From Clostridium sp. CM027 (GTDB taxonomy: Bacteria > Bacillota > Clostridia > Clostridiales > Clostridiaceae): a stretch of DNA of 64,000 nucleotides. Under the pieces are notes generated by a model. It was given only the letters and a program-made list of their open reading frames with translations, was not told the origin of the DNA and ran no database searches. The DNA lies in the NCBI RefSeq assembly GCF_024730565.1, contig NZ_CP077725.1, positions 372,001-436,000 on the forward strand, given 5' to 3'. The translations under genes were made by a program, and so were the position numbers. Positions 1 through 11,300 of this stretch are shown one piece after another (the first letter of the stretch is position 1; every line of letters begins with the position of its first letter).

Positions 1-351
1 TTTAAAATGGAAGAAGACGGAATATTTGAAGTTCTTCCAAAAAAAGAAGTTAGTCACCTTCTAAATGAAAGAGAAAAACTAGAAAAGAATTTAGGCGGAA
101 TAAGAAGCATGGATGCAAATAAAATTGGAGCTCTATTTGTTGTAGATCCAAGAAAAGAAAAGAATGCGATTTCTGAAGCTAAAATTCTTGGAATTCCTGT
201 AGTTGCAATAGTTGACACAAACTGTGATCCAGATGAAGTTGATTATGTAATTCCAGGTAATGATGATGCTATAAGAGCAGTTAAATTAATAACTGAAAGA
301 TTAGCTGATGCTATTATAGAAGGCAGACAAGGTGAACAATTAGCTGAATAA
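1..351 (+). CDS. rpsB: 30S ribosomal protein S2, C-terminal part
   Basis: This is the 3' end of rpsB; the 5' part lies outside the window, and the reading frame is open from base 1. Ribosomal protein S2 binds the 30S subunit and helps dock S1 and the mRNA platform. The visible 116 residues contain the typical S2 C-terminal stretch: LEKNLGGI, then DPRKEKNAI, then [14 protein letters not shown] and the [11 protein letters not shown] motif. It is followed by tsf, as in most bacteria, with a hairpin between the two genes that could lower tsf expression relative to rpsB. Identification is firm; only the N-terminus is missing. Confidence 0.97.
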   Translation, partial: FKMEEDGIFEVLPKKEVSHLLNEREKLEKNLGGIRSMDANKIGALFVVDPRKEKNAISEAKILGIPVVAIVDTNCDPDEVDYVIPGNDDAIRAVKLITERLADAIIEGRQGEQLAE

Positions 352-400
352 TAGTAACTATATTTATCTAATAATATAATTATTGATATAACAGTTGGGG

Positions 401-434
401 GGTAGGTGAAAGTTAATTCTTTCATTTACCTTTT
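401..434 (+). terminator. rpsB-tsf intergenic hairpin (attenuator-like)
   Basis: A 12-bp stem (401-412 with 419-430, two G-U pairs) has a 6-nt loop and is followed by TTTT. It lies 29 nt upstream of the tsf start. The shape is that of a weak intrinsic terminator, which would partially attenuate transcription from rpsB into tsf. Confidence 0.6.
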
Positions 435-463
435 AAATTAGATAGGAATAGGAGGAAATAATA

Positions 464-1384
464 ATGATTAGTGCAAGTATGGTTAAAGAGTTAAGAGAAA
501 AAACTGGAGCCGGTATGATGGATTGTAAAAGGGCTCTAAGTGAAACAGAGGGTGACATAGAAAAAGCGGTTGAACTTTTAAGAGAAAAAGGTTTAGCAGC
601 AGCTGCAAAAAAATCTGGAAGAATAGCTGCAGAAGGATTAGTAAACTCATATATTTCAGATGACATGAAAGTTGGATCTGTTGTAGAGGTTAATTGCGAA
701 ACGGATTTTGTAGCTGATAATGAAGATTTTGTTACTTTAGCGAAAAACATAACAATGCAAGCAGTACAAACTACTTCAACTACTATTGATGAATTAGTTT
801 CTGAAAAATACATAGCTGATGAAGCAATTACTGTTACGGATGCCGTAACAGCTTTAATAGCAAAATTGGGCGAGAACATGTCTGTAAGAAGATTTCAAAA
901 GTTTTCTATTGAAAATGGTATAGTTCAAAGCTATATTCACGGTGGCGGAAGAATAGGTGTTTTAGTAGAACTCGCTTGCGCAAAACAAGATGATGTATTA
1001 ATTACGATTGCTAAAGATGTTGCAATGCAAATTGCAGCTACTAGTCCTTTATTCTTAGATAACACTTGTGTTGATAGTGAAACTTTAGAAAAAGAAAAAG
1101 AAATATACAGAGTACAAGCAATAAACGAAGGAAAACCAGAAAAAATCATTGAAAAAATGGTTATGGGTAGAGTAAATAAGTATTATAAAGAAGTTTGCTT
1201 GCTTGAACAAGTTTGGGTTAAAAATGCTGACTATACTATTAAAAAATATCTTCAAGAAGAATCTAAAAAACTTGGTGCTGACATAACTATAACAAGATAT
1301 GTGAGATTTGAAAGAGGAGAAGGCATAGAAAAGAAGGAAGAAAACTTTGCTGAAGAAGTTCAAAGACAAGTACAGGGTAAATAA
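464..1384 (+). CDS. tsf: Translation elongation factor Ts
   Basis: EF-Ts is the guanine-nucleotide exchange factor that recycles EF-Tu-GDP in the cytoplasm. At 306 residues it is slightly longer than Bacillus EF-Ts. The N-terminal UBA-like domain carries the family motif [15 protein letters not shown] (about residues 10-24), and the core carries [12 protein letters not shown] (about 79-90), the TDFV segment that contacts EF-Tu. The start is the ATG preceded by GGAGG at 451-455. It is cotranscribed with rpsB and ends in a strong terminator. Nothing is unusual. Confidence 0.98.
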   Translation: MISASMVKELREKTGAGMMDCKRALSETEGDIEKAVELLREKGLAAAAKKSGRIAAEGLVNSYISDDMKVGSVVEVNCETDFVADNEDFVTLAKNITMQAVQTTSTTIDELVSEKYIADEAITVTDAVTALIAKLGENMSVRRFQKFSIENGIVQSYIHGGGRIGVLVELACAKQDDVLITIAKDVAMQIAATSPLFLDNTCVDSETLEKEKEIYRVQAINEGKPEKIIEKMVMGRVNKYYKEVCLLEQVWVKNADYTIKKYLQEESKKLGADITITRYVRFERGEGIEKKEENFAEEVQRQVQGK

Positions 1385-1390
1385 CAATTA

Positions 1391-1416
1391 AAGAGAACAC
1401 TACGTGTTCTCTTTTT
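1391..1416 (+). terminator. Intrinsic terminator after tsf
   Basis: A 9-bp perfect stem (AGAGAACAC at 1392-1400 with GTGTTCTCT at 1404-1412) has a 3-nt loop and is followed by a T run. It closes the rpsB-tsf unit. Confidence 0.9.
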
Positions 1417-1436
1417 TAAAATAAGTAATACTATAA

Positions 1437-2183
<747 letters not shown>

Positions 2184-2198
2184 AATGGAGGGAATTCT

Positions 2199-2756
2199 AT
2201 GATTAAACAAATTATTAGTATTGCTGATGAAAAAATGAATAAAACTATTGCTGTTTTTAAACATGAGATTTCAGGTATGAAAGCAGGGAGAGCAAATGCT
2301 ACAATGCTAGATAGGGTTCATGTTGAATGTTATGGAAGTCTTATGCCATTAAATCAAATAGCAAACATTTCAGCACCGGAACCTAGAGTATTACTTATCC
2401 AGCCATGGGATAAATCTTCTATGAAAGATATAGAAAGAGCTATATTGAAATCCGATTTAGGATTAAACCCATCAAGTGATGGATCAGCAATTAGATTAAT
2501 TATTCCTGAACTTACAGAAGAAACAAGAAAAGTTTTAATTAAAACTGTAAAGAAAACAGGAGAAGATGCTAAGGTAGCTATAAGATCTATTAGGCGAGAT
2601 GCTAATGATAAAATTAAGGCTTTGAAAAAAAACACCGAAATTACTGAGGATGAAGCTAAAAAATCAGAAGATATCATCCAAAAAGAAACAGATAAATTTA
2701 TTAAAGAAATAGATACATTAATAGAGGTTAAAGAAAAAGAAGTAATGGCCGTTTAA
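2199..2756 (+). CDS. frr: Ribosome recycling factor
   Basis: RRF, with EF-G, splits post-termination ribosomes. The 185-residue protein has the family hallmarks: KAGRANATMLDRVHVECYG near the N-terminus, the ISAPEPRVLLIQPWD segment, and the charged three-helix-bundle C-terminus VAIRSIRRDANDKIKALKK. GGAGGG precedes the ATG by 7 nt. It lies in the pyrH-frr unit and is followed by a hairpin terminator. Confidence 0.98.
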   Translation: MIKQIISIADEKMNKTIAVFKHEISGMKAGRANATMLDRVHVECYGSLMPLNQIANISAPEPRVLLIQPWDKSSMKDIERAILKSDLGLNPSSDGSAIRLIIPELTEETRKVLIKTVKKTGEDAKVAIRSIRRDANDKIKALKKNTEITEDEAKKSEDIIQKETDKFIKEIDTLIEVKEKEVMAV

Positions 2757-2767
2757 TATATAATTTT

Positions 2768-2799
2768 AAATAGAACCTGCAGTTATGCAGGTTCTATTT
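2768..2799 (+). terminator. Hairpin after frr
   Basis: A 13-bp perfect stem (2768-2780 with 2787-2799) has a 6-nt loop. The T run is short (ATTTA), so it may terminate only partially before uppS. Confidence 0.75.
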
Positions 2800-2837
2800 A
2801 AGATTATAATATAACTAATAAAAAGGAGGGAATTTTA

Positions 2838-3605
2838 TTGAAAACATTATTCGCTTTTTTTAAAAAAAATAAAAGTACAAGTAATAATATTGAGTTAGAT
2901 ATGTCGAGAATACCTGAACATATTGCAATTATAATGGATGGGAATGGTAGATGGGCTAAGGAGCGTAATTTGCCGAGAGCACTTGGACATAAGGCTGGAG
3001 TAGAAGCAATAAGAAGAATTGTAAAAGAGTGCAACAAATTAGGGGTTAAATATTTAACATTATACGCATTTTCAACTGAAAATTGGAATAGACCTTTACA
3101 AGAAGTAGACGCTCTAATGAAATTATTAGTAGAATATTTAAAAAATGAGTTCGAGGAATTGAACGCCAATGATGTTGTTATCAATTCTATTGGTAACATA
3201 TCAAAATTACCACAGATTTGCATAACGGAATTAAACTCTGCTTATGAAAGGACAAAGAATAATAAGGGGTTAATTTTAAATCTAGCTTTAAATTATGGAG
3301 GAAGAAACGAAATAGTAGATGCTGTAAAAGAAATTTGTTTAGATTTGAAGAATAAAAAAATATATGAAGATGAAATAACTGAGGGTTTATTTTCAAAGTA
3401 TTTGTATACAAAAGAAATGCCCGACCCAGACCTTATAATAAGACCTAGTGGGGAGTTAAGATTAAGTAATTTTTTACTATGGCAGAGTGCATACTCAGAA
3501 CTTTGGTTTTCAGATATTAATTGGCCGGATTTTCATGAGAAGCAATTGAAATGTGCAATATTAAATTATCAAAAAAGAGACAGAAGATTTGGAAAGGTTA
3601 AATAG
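2838..3605 (+). CDS. uppS: Undecaprenyl diphosphate synthase (isoprenyl transferase)
   Basis: cis-Prenyltransferase that adds isopentenyl units to farnesyl diphosphate to make the C55 lipid carrier for cell-wall synthesis. It has 255 residues. The catalytic Asp is in IIMDGNGRWA (about residues 31-40), and the later signature RPSGELRLSNFLLWQSAYSE is complete. Translation starts at a TTG placed 8 nt after AAGGAGGG. It begins the uppS-cdsA pair (11 nt spacing), the envelope part of the conserved frr-uppS-cdsA-dxr cluster. Confidence 0.97.
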   Translation: MKTLFAFFKKNKSTSNNIELDMSRIPEHIAIIMDGNGRWAKERNLPRALGHKAGVEAIRRIVKECNKLGVKYLTLYAFSTENWNRPLQEVDALMKLLVEYLKNEFEELNANDVVINSIGNISKLPQICITELNSAYERTKNNKGLILNLALNYGGRNEIVDAVKEICLDLKNKKIYEDEITEGLFSKYLYTKEMPDPDLIIRPSGELRLSNFLLWQSAYSELWFSDINWPDFHEKQLKCAILNYQKRDRRFGKVK

Positions 3606-3616
3606 AGGAGAAAATT

Positions 3617-4423
3617 ATGAATAATAGATATATAGGAGCACTGATGTTAGCTCCGTTAATAATATTTTTAATTTTAGGTGGAGAGTACTTAAAATATAGT
3701 GTAATGGTACTTTCGCTTTTTGGAATGTATGAGTTCTATAAAGTTTCTAGAAAAAAACACTATAAGCCAATTGGAATTATAGGATATATTTTATGTATAG
3801 TATATTACTTGAATATGAGCAAGGATTTTTCAGCAAGTTTTAATGTATACATTTTAATAGTAACAATTCTTTTACTATTATGTATTCCGGTGATTTATAC
3901 AAAATATAATTTTGTTGATGTGGCCCTCACTATATTCGGATTTTTATATGTGGCAGTATTTTTTAGTTTTATAGTGTTTATAAACAATAAAACCTACGGT
4001 CAATATTTAGTTTGGATTATATTTATTTGCTCGTGGGTCTGTGATACGTCAGCCTATTATTGTGGAAGATTTTTAGGTAAAGGTGGCAAACATAAGCTCT
4101 GCCCTAAAGTTAGCCCTAATAAAACAATTGAGGGCTCAATAGGAGGCCTTTTAGGCAGCACTATAGGGTGTACAATTTATGGCTATGTTATTTCAAAATA
4201 TGGTGTACCTATTCAATTATATCATTACGCTATAATTGGCGTTCTTTGTGGCAGTTTCGGACAACTTGGAGATTTAATTGCGTCATCTATAAAAAGATTT
4301 GTAGGAGCCAAAGATTACAGTAGCCTTATTCCAGGACATGGTGGAGTTTTAGATCGGTTTGATAGTATTCTATTTGTGTCTGTGGTAGCATTTTATTATA
4401 TTACATTTATATTAGTAATTTAA
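3617..4423 (+). CDS. cdsA: Phosphatidate cytidylyltransferase (CDP-diglyceride synthase)
   Basis: Integral membrane enzyme that makes CDP-diacylglycerol from phosphatidic acid and CTP, the branch point of phospholipid synthesis; pgsA further along uses its product. It has 268 residues with many hydrophobic helices. The C-terminal signature is complete: SSIKRFVGAKDYSSLIPG followed by HGGVLDRFDS. GAGGAG precedes the ATG. The normal next gene, dxr, is pushed 435 nt away by two intergenic fold-back elements. Confidence 0.96.
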   Translation: MNNRYIGALMLAPLIIFLILGGEYLKYSVMVLSLFGMYEFYKVSRKKHYKPIGIIGYILCIVYYLNMSKDFSASFNVYILIVTILLLLCIPVIYTKYNFVDVALTIFGFLYVAVFFSFIVFINNKTYGQYLVWIIFICSWVCDTSAYYCGRFLGKGGKHKLCPKVSPNKTIEGSIGGLLGSTIGCTIYGYVISKYGVPIQLYHYAIIGVLCGSFGQLGDLIASSIKRFVGAKDYSSLIPGHGGVLDRFDSILFVSVVAFYYITFILVI

Positions 4424-4433
4424 ATTCATATAT

Positions 4434-4493
4434 ACTAAAGGTACAAGAAATTAATAGTGCACCTCCGCAGGAGATGATCTAATATACTTTAGT
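4434..4493 (+). repeat. Dispersed structured repeat, copy A (short form)
   Basis: The core CTCCGCAGGAGATGAT (4463-4478, with hairpin CTCC-gca-GGAG) is the same as in copy C. It is preceded by TTAATAGTGC, which aligns with TTAATATGC of copy C. The copy is bounded by an imperfect inverted repeat, ACTAAAG (4434-4440) and CTTTAGT (4487-4493), whose sequence is not shared with the other copies. Confidence 0.7.
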
Positions 4494-4496
4494 GAT

Positions 4497-4576
4497 TAAT
4501 AAAATCATATATTGAACAGAATGCAGATAAACAATTAGTTGTAAATTAGCATTACTGGCAATATATGATTTTATTA
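4497..4576. repeat. 80-bp nested fold-back element
   Basis: A perfect 18-bp inverted repeat (4497-4514 with 4559-4576) encloses two further nested stems, AATGC/GCATT and ACAA/TTGT. The whole could fold as one long interrupted hairpin. It has no coding potential and directly follows copy A. Confidence 0.75.
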
Positions 4577-4858
4577 TTACGTAAAATTTTAAAATAATAA
4601 TTGGGTTATATTTTATATTAATATCTGCGTTGATTAATGAATATAATCAAAAGGAGCACTATATAATATATGTGAAATAATTACCCATATATTTGTAAAT
4701 ATTACTAGTTACTTTATTTTAGAACATAAATATGTTATATTATATGCTGTAGAAGAATTGCTTACTAAAAAAAACAGGTAAATTTATAAGTGTGAAATTA
4801 AAGGAAAAAACAAGATTTTGAAGTATAAATAACAGAATTACGTGAATGGAGAGAGTAC

Positions 4859-6019
4859 ATGAAGAAGATTACTATTTTAGGAGTTACTGGGTCGATAGGA
4901 ACTCAAACTTTAGATGTTATTCGAAATGATATTGAAAATTTCACTATTGTGGGAATTTCTGCTAACACCAATTATGAGAAGATTATACCCATCATAGAAG
5001 AATTTAAGCCTAAATATGTTACCATGATGGACGAGGCGGCTTCATTAAAACTTAAAAAACATTGCATGCTAAAAAAATATTCAACAAAAATATTGCAGGG
5101 ACTGGAGGGACTAAATTATATAAGTACACTACCTGAAGTTAATATTGTAGTAACCGCAGTTGTGGGTATGATAGGCTTAGTTCCCACTATGAAAGCAATT
5201 AATGCTGGTAAGGATATTGCTTTAGCTAATAAAGAGACACTAGTTGCAGCAGGTGGACTAGTAATGGATGCTGCTAAAAAAAATCATGTAAATATTTTAC
5301 CGGTTGATTCAGAACATGGTGCTATTTTTCAATGTCTACAGGGTAATAAGTCGGAATCTGTTAACAAAATAATAATAACCGCATCAGGTGGTCCGTTTAG
5401 AGGCAAAAATAAGCAACAATTAATAGAAATAAAACCGGAAGAGGCGCTTAAACATCCTAAATGGGAAATGGGTAGAAAAATATCTATTGACTCCTCAACA
5501 CTTATGAATAAAGGCCTAGAGGTTATAGAGGCACACTGGTTATTTGGGGTAGATTACGAAAATATACAAGTGGTAGTTCATCCTCAAAGTATAATACATT
5601 CTATGGTAGAATACATGGATGCAAGTGTAATAGCACAAATGAGTTCTGCTGACATGAGACTTCCTATTCAATATGCTATAAACTATCCTGAAAGAAATAA
5701 TGCTGTTATCGATAAATTGGACTTTTATAATATGGGTAATTTAACTTTTGAAAAACCGGATATGGATACGTTCAAATGTCTTAAATTAGCCTATAAAGCA
5801 GGTGAAATGAGCGGAAATATGCCTGCTATTATGAATGCTGCTAATGAAGTAGCTGTTGAATTATTTTTGGATTATAAAATTAAGTATCTTATAATAGAAG
5901 ATATTATAGAAAAATGCATGAATAAATTTGAGCATAATATTAATCCAGATTTAGAAGAAATTTTAGAAATTGACTTAAAGGTAAGAGAATATGTAAGAAA
6001 TAATTATGATAAAGAGTAG
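4859..6019 (+). CDS. dxr: 1-deoxy-D-xylulose 5-phosphate reductoisomerase
   Basis: Second enzyme of the MEP isoprenoid pathway: it converts DXP to MEP with NADPH and a divalent metal. It has 386 residues, the usual length. Visible are the NADPH-binding [14 protein letters not shown] (about residues 8-21), the metal site DSEHGAIFQ (about 149-157), and SGGPFRG with [20 protein letters not shown] lies 5 nt before the ATG. With ispG it makes the window a supplier of isoprenoid precursors used by uppS. It is translated tightly with rseP (14 nt gap). Confidence 0.97.
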   Translation: MKKITILGVTGSIGTQTLDVIRNDIENFTIVGISANTNYEKIIPIIEEFKPKYVTMMDEAASLKLKKHCMLKKYSTKILQGLEGLNYISTLPEVNIVVTAVVGMIGLVPTMKAINAGKDIALANKETLVAAGGLVMDAAKKNHVNILPVDSEHGAIFQCLQGNKSESVNKIIITASGGPFRGKNKQQLIEIKPEEALKHPKWEMGRKISIDSSTLMNKGLEVIEAHWLFGVDYENIQVVVHPQSIIHSMVEYMDASVIAQMSSADMRLPIQYAINYPERNNAVIDKLDFYNMGNLTFEKPDMDTFKCLKLAYKAGEMSGNMPAIMNAANEVAVELFLDYKIKYLIIEDIIEKCMNKFEHNINPDLEEILEIDLKVREYVRNNYDKE

Positions 6020-6033
6020 GGAGGAAAATTATT

Positions 6034-7071
6034 ATGAGTAATATTATAGCAAACATACCATACTTTATTATGGCTATGTTAGCATTTAGTCTTCTGATTA
6101 TAATACATGAATTAGGTCATTTTATTCTATGTAAGCTAAATGGAGTAAAAGTAAGTGAATTTTCTTTAGGGATGGGACCTAAAATCTTTGGAATTAAAGG
6201 AAAAGAAACGGAGTATTTGATTAAGGCATTTCCTATTGGAGGATATGTTAAAATGGAAGGGGAAGATGGAGAAAGTAATGATCCGAGATCTTTCACAAAT
6301 AAAACCCCGGGTCAAAAACTAAGCATAGTTTCTGCTGGAGCAATTATGAATTTAATATTGGCAGTAGTTTTATTTGCTATGGTAGGTGCGTCTAAAGGAT
6401 ACATATTACCAATAATTGGGGAGTTGGTACCTAATAGTCCAGCCATGAAAGCTGGGATACAAGTTGGAGATGAAATTACTAAGATTAATAAGACTAAAAT
6501 AGATAGATGGGATCAAGTTCAAAATGAGATTTTTGTTTCTAAAGGTGAAAGTATGGATATTGAAATAGTAAGAAATTCAAAAGTAGAAAAAATCACCCTT
6601 AAACCCATTAAGAACGTGAAAGAAAAATTATTTTTTGTAGGAGTCTCTCCTTCTATGGTTGAGAAAAAAATGAACCCTGGCAAAGCTGTGATTTATGGAT
6701 TTGATCAAATTGGTAATACTGTAAAACAAATTTTTGAATTTTTCGGTAACGTATTCCACGGGAAGGTTTCAGCAAATGATGTCGGAGGACCAATAAGCAT
6801 AATAAGATTTTCTGGAAAAGCGGCACAAGCTGGAATTACAACCTTAATGTATTTTACTGCATTAATGAGTGTGCAATTAGGAATATTCAATATAATACCT
6901 TTCCCAGCACTAGATGGAGGATGGATTTTTATGTTGTTATTTGAAATAATATCAGGTAAAAAATTAGATGATAATAAAGTTGCAACTATAAATTACATTG
7001 GATTTATGTTTTTAATGGCATTTATGGTGTTAGTAGTTATTAAGGATATAGTTAGTCCGCTAAAATTCTAG
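6034..7071 (+). CDS. rseP: Site-2 zinc metalloprotease RseP/RasP family
   Basis: Membrane-embedded protease that cuts substrates within the membrane (anti-sigma factors, signal peptide remnants). It has 345 residues. The HELGH zinc motif is at residues 25-29 in the first membrane helix. A PDZ domain covers about residues 120-195 (LVPNSPAMKAGIQVGDEI). The second active-site motif is NIIPFPALDGGW (about 287-298). Two to three more membrane helices follow. GGAGG precedes the ATG. It sits between dxr and ispG as in many Firmicutes; its substrate cannot be told from here. Confidence 0.95.
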   Translation: MSNIIANIPYFIMAMLAFSLLIIIHELGHFILCKLNGVKVSEFSLGMGPKIFGIKGKETEYLIKAFPIGGYVKMEGEDGESNDPRSFTNKTPGQKLSIVSAGAIMNLILAVVLFAMVGASKGYILPIIGELVPNSPAMKAGIQVGDEITKINKTKIDRWDQVQNEIFVSKGESMDIEIVRNSKVEKITLKPIKNVKEKLFFVGVSPSMVEKKMNPGKAVIYGFDQIGNTVKQIFEFFGNVFHGKVSANDVGGPISIIRFSGKAAQAGITTLMYFTALMSVQLGIFNIIPFPALDGGWIFMLLFEIISGKKLDDNKVATINYIGFMFLMAFMVLVVIKDIVSPLKF

Positions 7072-7083
7072 GAGATGAAGACT

Positions 7084-8133
7084 ATGAGGGAGCGCAAAAC
7101 GAAGAAGATTAGAGTTGGAAATGTGTATATAGGTGGAGATTCAAAGATAGCAGTACAGTCGATGACCAATACAGACACAAGGGATGTAGAAGCTACAGTA
7201 AATCAAATTCTTCAGCTAGAAAAGGTAGGGTGTGACATTGTAAGATGCGCAGTCCCAGATATGCAAGCGGCTGAGGCTGTTAAGAACATAGTGAAAAGAA
7301 TTCACATACCACTTGTGGCAGATATTCATTTTGACTATAGGCTAGCTTTAAAATCTATTGAGAACGGGATATCCAAATTAAGAATTAATCCAGGTAATAT
7401 TGGAAGCCGCGATAAAATAAAATTAGTCGCAGAAGCAGCTAAAGAGAATGGCATTCCCATTAGAATTGGTGTGAATTCAGGATCACTAGAAAAAGATATT
7501 CTTGAAAAGTATGGTCATGTATGCGCGCAGGCACTAGTTGAAAGTGCGTTAAGACATGTTAAAATACTTGAAAGTTTTAATTTTTATGACATAGTTATTT
7601 CTATAAAATCGTCAGATGTGGTCATGATGATTGAAAGTTACAAATTATTATCAGGTAAAGTAGATTATCCGCTACACCTCGGTGTTACTGAGGCTGGAAC
7701 TACATGGAGAGGGACAATAAAATCAAGTATAGGTATTGGGGCGCTTTTAGCTGAGGGGATTGGAGATACTATAAGGGTGTCACTAACGGGGGATGTAGTA
7801 GACGAGGTTAAAGTCGGCATAGAAATCCTGAAATCCTTAGGGTATATAGATGATGGAATTAAATTTGTATCATGCCCAACATGTGGTAGAACTCAAATTA
7901 ATCTTATTAAAATTGCAAATGAAGTAGAAAAAAGATTAGAATGTTGCAATAAGAACATAAAGATTGCAATAATGGGATGTATCGTTAATGGCCCCGGTGA
8001 AGCAAGAGAAGCTGATATTGGCATAGCCGGAGGTAACGGAGTTGGTCTCATATTTAAAAAAGGTGAAATAATTAAAACCGTTAAAGAAGAAGATTTAGTG
8101 GAAGAACTTATTCGCGAGATAGATAAATTATAG
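7084..8133 (+). CDS. ispG: 4-hydroxy-3-methylbut-2-enyl diphosphate synthase (flavodoxin)
   Basis: Iron-sulfur enzyme that reduces MEcPP to HMBPP, the penultimate step of the MEP pathway. It has 349 residues from the chosen start. Visible are [13 protein letters not shown] near the N-terminus, the TIM-barrel segments, and the cluster ligands in SCPTCGRTQ and [10 protein letters not shown] near the C-terminus. An in-frame ATG at 7075 lies directly against AGGAG (7070-7074), so the ATG at 7084, 9 nt from that site, is preferred. The stop codon TAG at 8131-8133 is part of the left arm of a repeat element. Confidence 0.96.
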   Translation: MRERKTKKIRVGNVYIGGDSKIAVQSMTNTDTRDVEATVNQILQLEKVGCDIVRCAVPDMQAAEAVKNIVKRIHIPLVADIHFDYRLALKSIENGISKLRINPGNIGSRDKIKLVAEAAKENGIPIRIGVNSGSLEKDILEKYGHVCAQALVESALRHVKILESFNFYDIVISIKSSDVVMMIESYKLLSGKVDYPLHLGVTEAGTTWRGTIKSSIGIGALLAEGIGDTIRVSLTGDVVDEVKVGIEILKSLGYIDDGIKFVSCPTCGRTQINLIKIANEVEKRLECCNKNIKIAIMGCIVNGPGEAREADIGIAGGNGVGLIFKKGEIIKTVKEEDLVEELIREIDKL

Positions 8134-8311
8134 GCACATTCAAAGTTATTTTAACGACATTTCAGAAGGAAAGTCTCCTACTTCTATAAGTAGGAGTTAC
8201 TTACCCTAACAAATAGAAAACTTAAGTTGGAGTATAAATTTCCTTGTGAAGTCGTTAATGCATCTTCTACGAAGATGTTGCAGCGACCCAGGAGATGATT
8301 TCATGTGCCTA
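8131..8311 (+). repeat. Dispersed structured repeat, copy B (long form)
   Basis: A 181-bp fold-back element between ispG and polC. The outer inverted repeat is TAGGCACAT (8131-8139) with ATGTGCCTA (8303-8311), perfect. The second pair is 8153-8172 with 8238-8256 (one mismatch, small bulge). Inner perfect stems are CTCCTACTT/AAGTAGGAG (8175-8183/8188-8196) and CATCTTC/GAAGATG (8261-8267/8271-8277). The right half, from GAAGTCGTTAATGCA to GGAGATGATTTCATG, is shared with copies C and D. It has no coding potential beyond an 17-codon frame beginning at its final ATG. Confidence 0.8.
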
Positions 8312-8336
8312 AAATGTCTTATCAGGAGGAATATTA

Positions 8337-11300
8337 ATGAATGTAAATTTAGCTGAAATGCTGAAAAATGATTTTAACTTAAATGAAGAAACATTAGCAG
8401 CTGATATTAAGGTATTGAGAGTTCAATACCTTAAAAAAAGCAATAAATTAAGGGTGTTAATCAAATCTTTAGAGGATATAGATGATAATAAAAAGCTACT
8501 AATCAAAAATATTATTTCAAAACGAGTAGGTAGTTTTGAGGATATACAGTTAATTTGCTACAAAGATGTGTCAAATGCCACTATAGAAGATATAAAAGAT
8601 AAGTTTTGGGTAGATGTTGTAAATGTAATAGCTACCTCACAGCCGTCAAGTAAGGATAGTTTACTTAAATCTTCTAGAATAATTGAAAACGGCACTCTAA
8701 AAATCCAGTGTGGAAATGATTTTATGTGCAAAATTTTAAGAGATAAGAACATAGAAATTCTTATAAAAGATACTATAAATGATATGTTTGGAGTTAGTTC
8801 ATTAGTGAAATTGGAACATAACAGTAAACTTTCTAAAGAAGATTATTTTGGTAAAAAGGAAAAAGAAAATGAAGTTATTATAAAAGAAATTATTAAAAAT
8901 ATTAATATAGAAAAGAAGGACAAACCTCAAAGTAATAATCAAAATAATGATAAAACAAATAAATTTAGCAAACCGGGCTACAGAAAAGATGAAGCAGCGG
9001 ATGCAAACACTATAATGGGAAGAAATATAAAAAGTGAGACCATAGCGATAGGAGAGATAGATGAAGCTTCAGGAATAGTCTGTGTCTGTGGAGATATCTT
9101 TAAAATTAAAATAATTGAAACAAAAACGGGTAGAATAATCATTACATTCTATATTACAGATTATTCAAGTTCAATTACAGTGAAATGTTTTCCAAAGCCT
9201 AAAGATGTAGAAAAGATAATGGACGAAATTAAAGTGGGACTTTTCTGTAAGGTGCGAGGAGAAGCAAGTTATGATACCTACGCAAAAGAAGTTGTTGTAA
9301 TGGCTAGGGATATAATTAAACTTAAGAAAATAGAAAGAATGGATACTGCGCAGGAGAAAAGAGTTGAACTTCATTTGCATACACAAATGAGTGCAATGGA
9401 TGGGATAAGCCCTGCGGCTAAACTTGTAGAAAGAGCGGCTAAATGGGGGCACTGCGCAGTAGCGATAACTGACCATGGCGTGGTACAAGCTTTTCCAGAA
9501 GCTATGGATGCAGCTAAAAAGAATAAAATAAAGGTTATATATGGTGTAGAGGGCTATTTAGTAGACGATGGAGTACCAATTGTTATTAATAGTAAAAATG
9601 AAAATATAGATGATTGTTTTGTAGTTTTTGATTTAGAAACAACAGGGCTTTCTAGTGAAAATGATAGAATTACTGAAATTGGTGCAGTTAAAGTTGAAAA
9701 TGGGAAAATAGTAGATAGATTTAATGAATTTGTAAATCCGGGGATAGACATACCTTATAAAATTACTGAACTAACTGGAATTACAAATGATATGGTTGCA
9801 GGCTCTGCTTCTATTGAAGAAGTGCTTCCTAATTTTTTACAGTTTGCACGTGGTAGCGTAGTGGTAGCCCATAATGCTGACTTCGATACATCTTTTATCA
9901 AAAAAAATTCAGAGAGGTTGAATTTGAAGTTTGAAAATGCAATTATGGATACAATTCCTTTAGCTAAATATTTACTTCCAGACCTTAAAACATTTAAGCT
10001 GAATGTAGTAGCTAAGCATTTGGGCATCACCCTGGAGAACCATCATAGAGCTGTAGATGATGCTAAAGCCACAGCGCAAATATTATTACATTGTTTTGGT
10101 TTACTTAAAGAAAATAACATTTTTGACTTAGATACTTTAAACAAAGAGTTTTTAGGTGACTTTAATATAAAAAAGGCAAATACTTATCATGTGATTATTT
10201 TGGCAAAAAATCAAGTAGGTCTTAAAAATCTTTACAAGCTTATTTCAGCTTCCAATTTAGAACATTTTCATAGAAGACCTAGGCTTCCTAAAACCTTAAT
10301 TGAGAAGTATAGAGATGGTCTTATAGTAGGATCAGCCTGCGAAGCTGGGCAAGTGTATAAGGAAGTTCTACATGGAAAATCGGAAGAAGATATTAGGAAG
10401 ATTGTGAAGTTCTATGATTATTTAGAAATACAACCTCTACTAAATAATAAATTCATGATTAAAAATGGCACAGTAAAAGATGAAAGTGAATTAATGGATA
10501 TTAATAGAAAAATATGTGCTATAGGAGAAAAAAATAATTTGCCTGTAGTTGCTACAGGTGATGTACATTTTTTAGAAGCTTCTGATGAAGTTTTTAGAAA
10601 AATTTTAATGGCTGGCAAAGGTTTTTCAGATGCAGATGATCAACCGCCACTATATTTTAAAACTACTAATGAAATGTTAAAAGAATTTTCATATCTAGGT
10701 GAAAAAAAATGCAGAGAAGTTGTAATTGGTAATCCTAATAAAATTGCTGAAATGGTAGAAGTTATAAAACCAATACCAGATGGAACTTATACCCCTAAAA
10801 TAGAAGGTGCAGAAGAGGACATCCGCAAGATGACATCAGATAAAGTTCATTCAATATATGGAGATTCCTTACCAGAGGTAGTTGAAAAAAGATTGGAGAA
10901 GGAATTAAATTCTATTATAAATAATGGATATGCTGTACTTTACTTAATAGCTGAAAAATTAGTAGCAAAATCAATTGCTGACGGTTATTTAGTAGGGTCG
11001 AGAGGCTCAGTTGGATCTTCTTTTGCAGCTAATATGTCTAATATAACAGAAGTAAATGGGCTTCCACCTCATTATGTATGTCCTGATTGTAAAAAGAGCG
11101 AATTTTTTTTAGATGGATCTATTGGTTCGGGTGCTGATTTACCTGATAAAGAGTGCCCAAATTGTGGTGCACTATATAAAAAAGATGGTCATGATATTCC
11201 ATTTGAAACTTTTTTAGGGTTTGAAGGAGATAAAGAACCGGATATAGATTTGAATTTCTCAGGTGAAAATCAAGCAGATATACATAGGTATACAGAGGTG

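Larger units (their letters stand above)
4424..4858. other. 435-bp intergenic region carrying two fold-back elements
   Basis: No gene was found here. The first half holds a short copy of the dispersed repeat (4434-4493) and an adjacent 80-bp nested palindrome (4497-4576). The remainder (4577-4858) is very AT-rich. It contains short palindromes such as AACATA-AA-TATGTT near 4724 but no convincing promoter or reading frame. dxr follows a GGAGAG site at 4848-4853. Confidence 0.7.

Noticed and set aside
937-1387. Minus-strand open frames inside tsf, and comparable frames opposite infB, polC, pnp, ftsK and others
   Set aside because: They lie antisense or out of frame to strongly conserved genes, and have no ribosome sites and no family resemblance.
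8303-8356. 17-codon frame starting at the ATG of repeat copy B and overlapping polC
   Set aside because: Not annotated as a gene: too short and without independent support. Kept only as part of the copy B observation.
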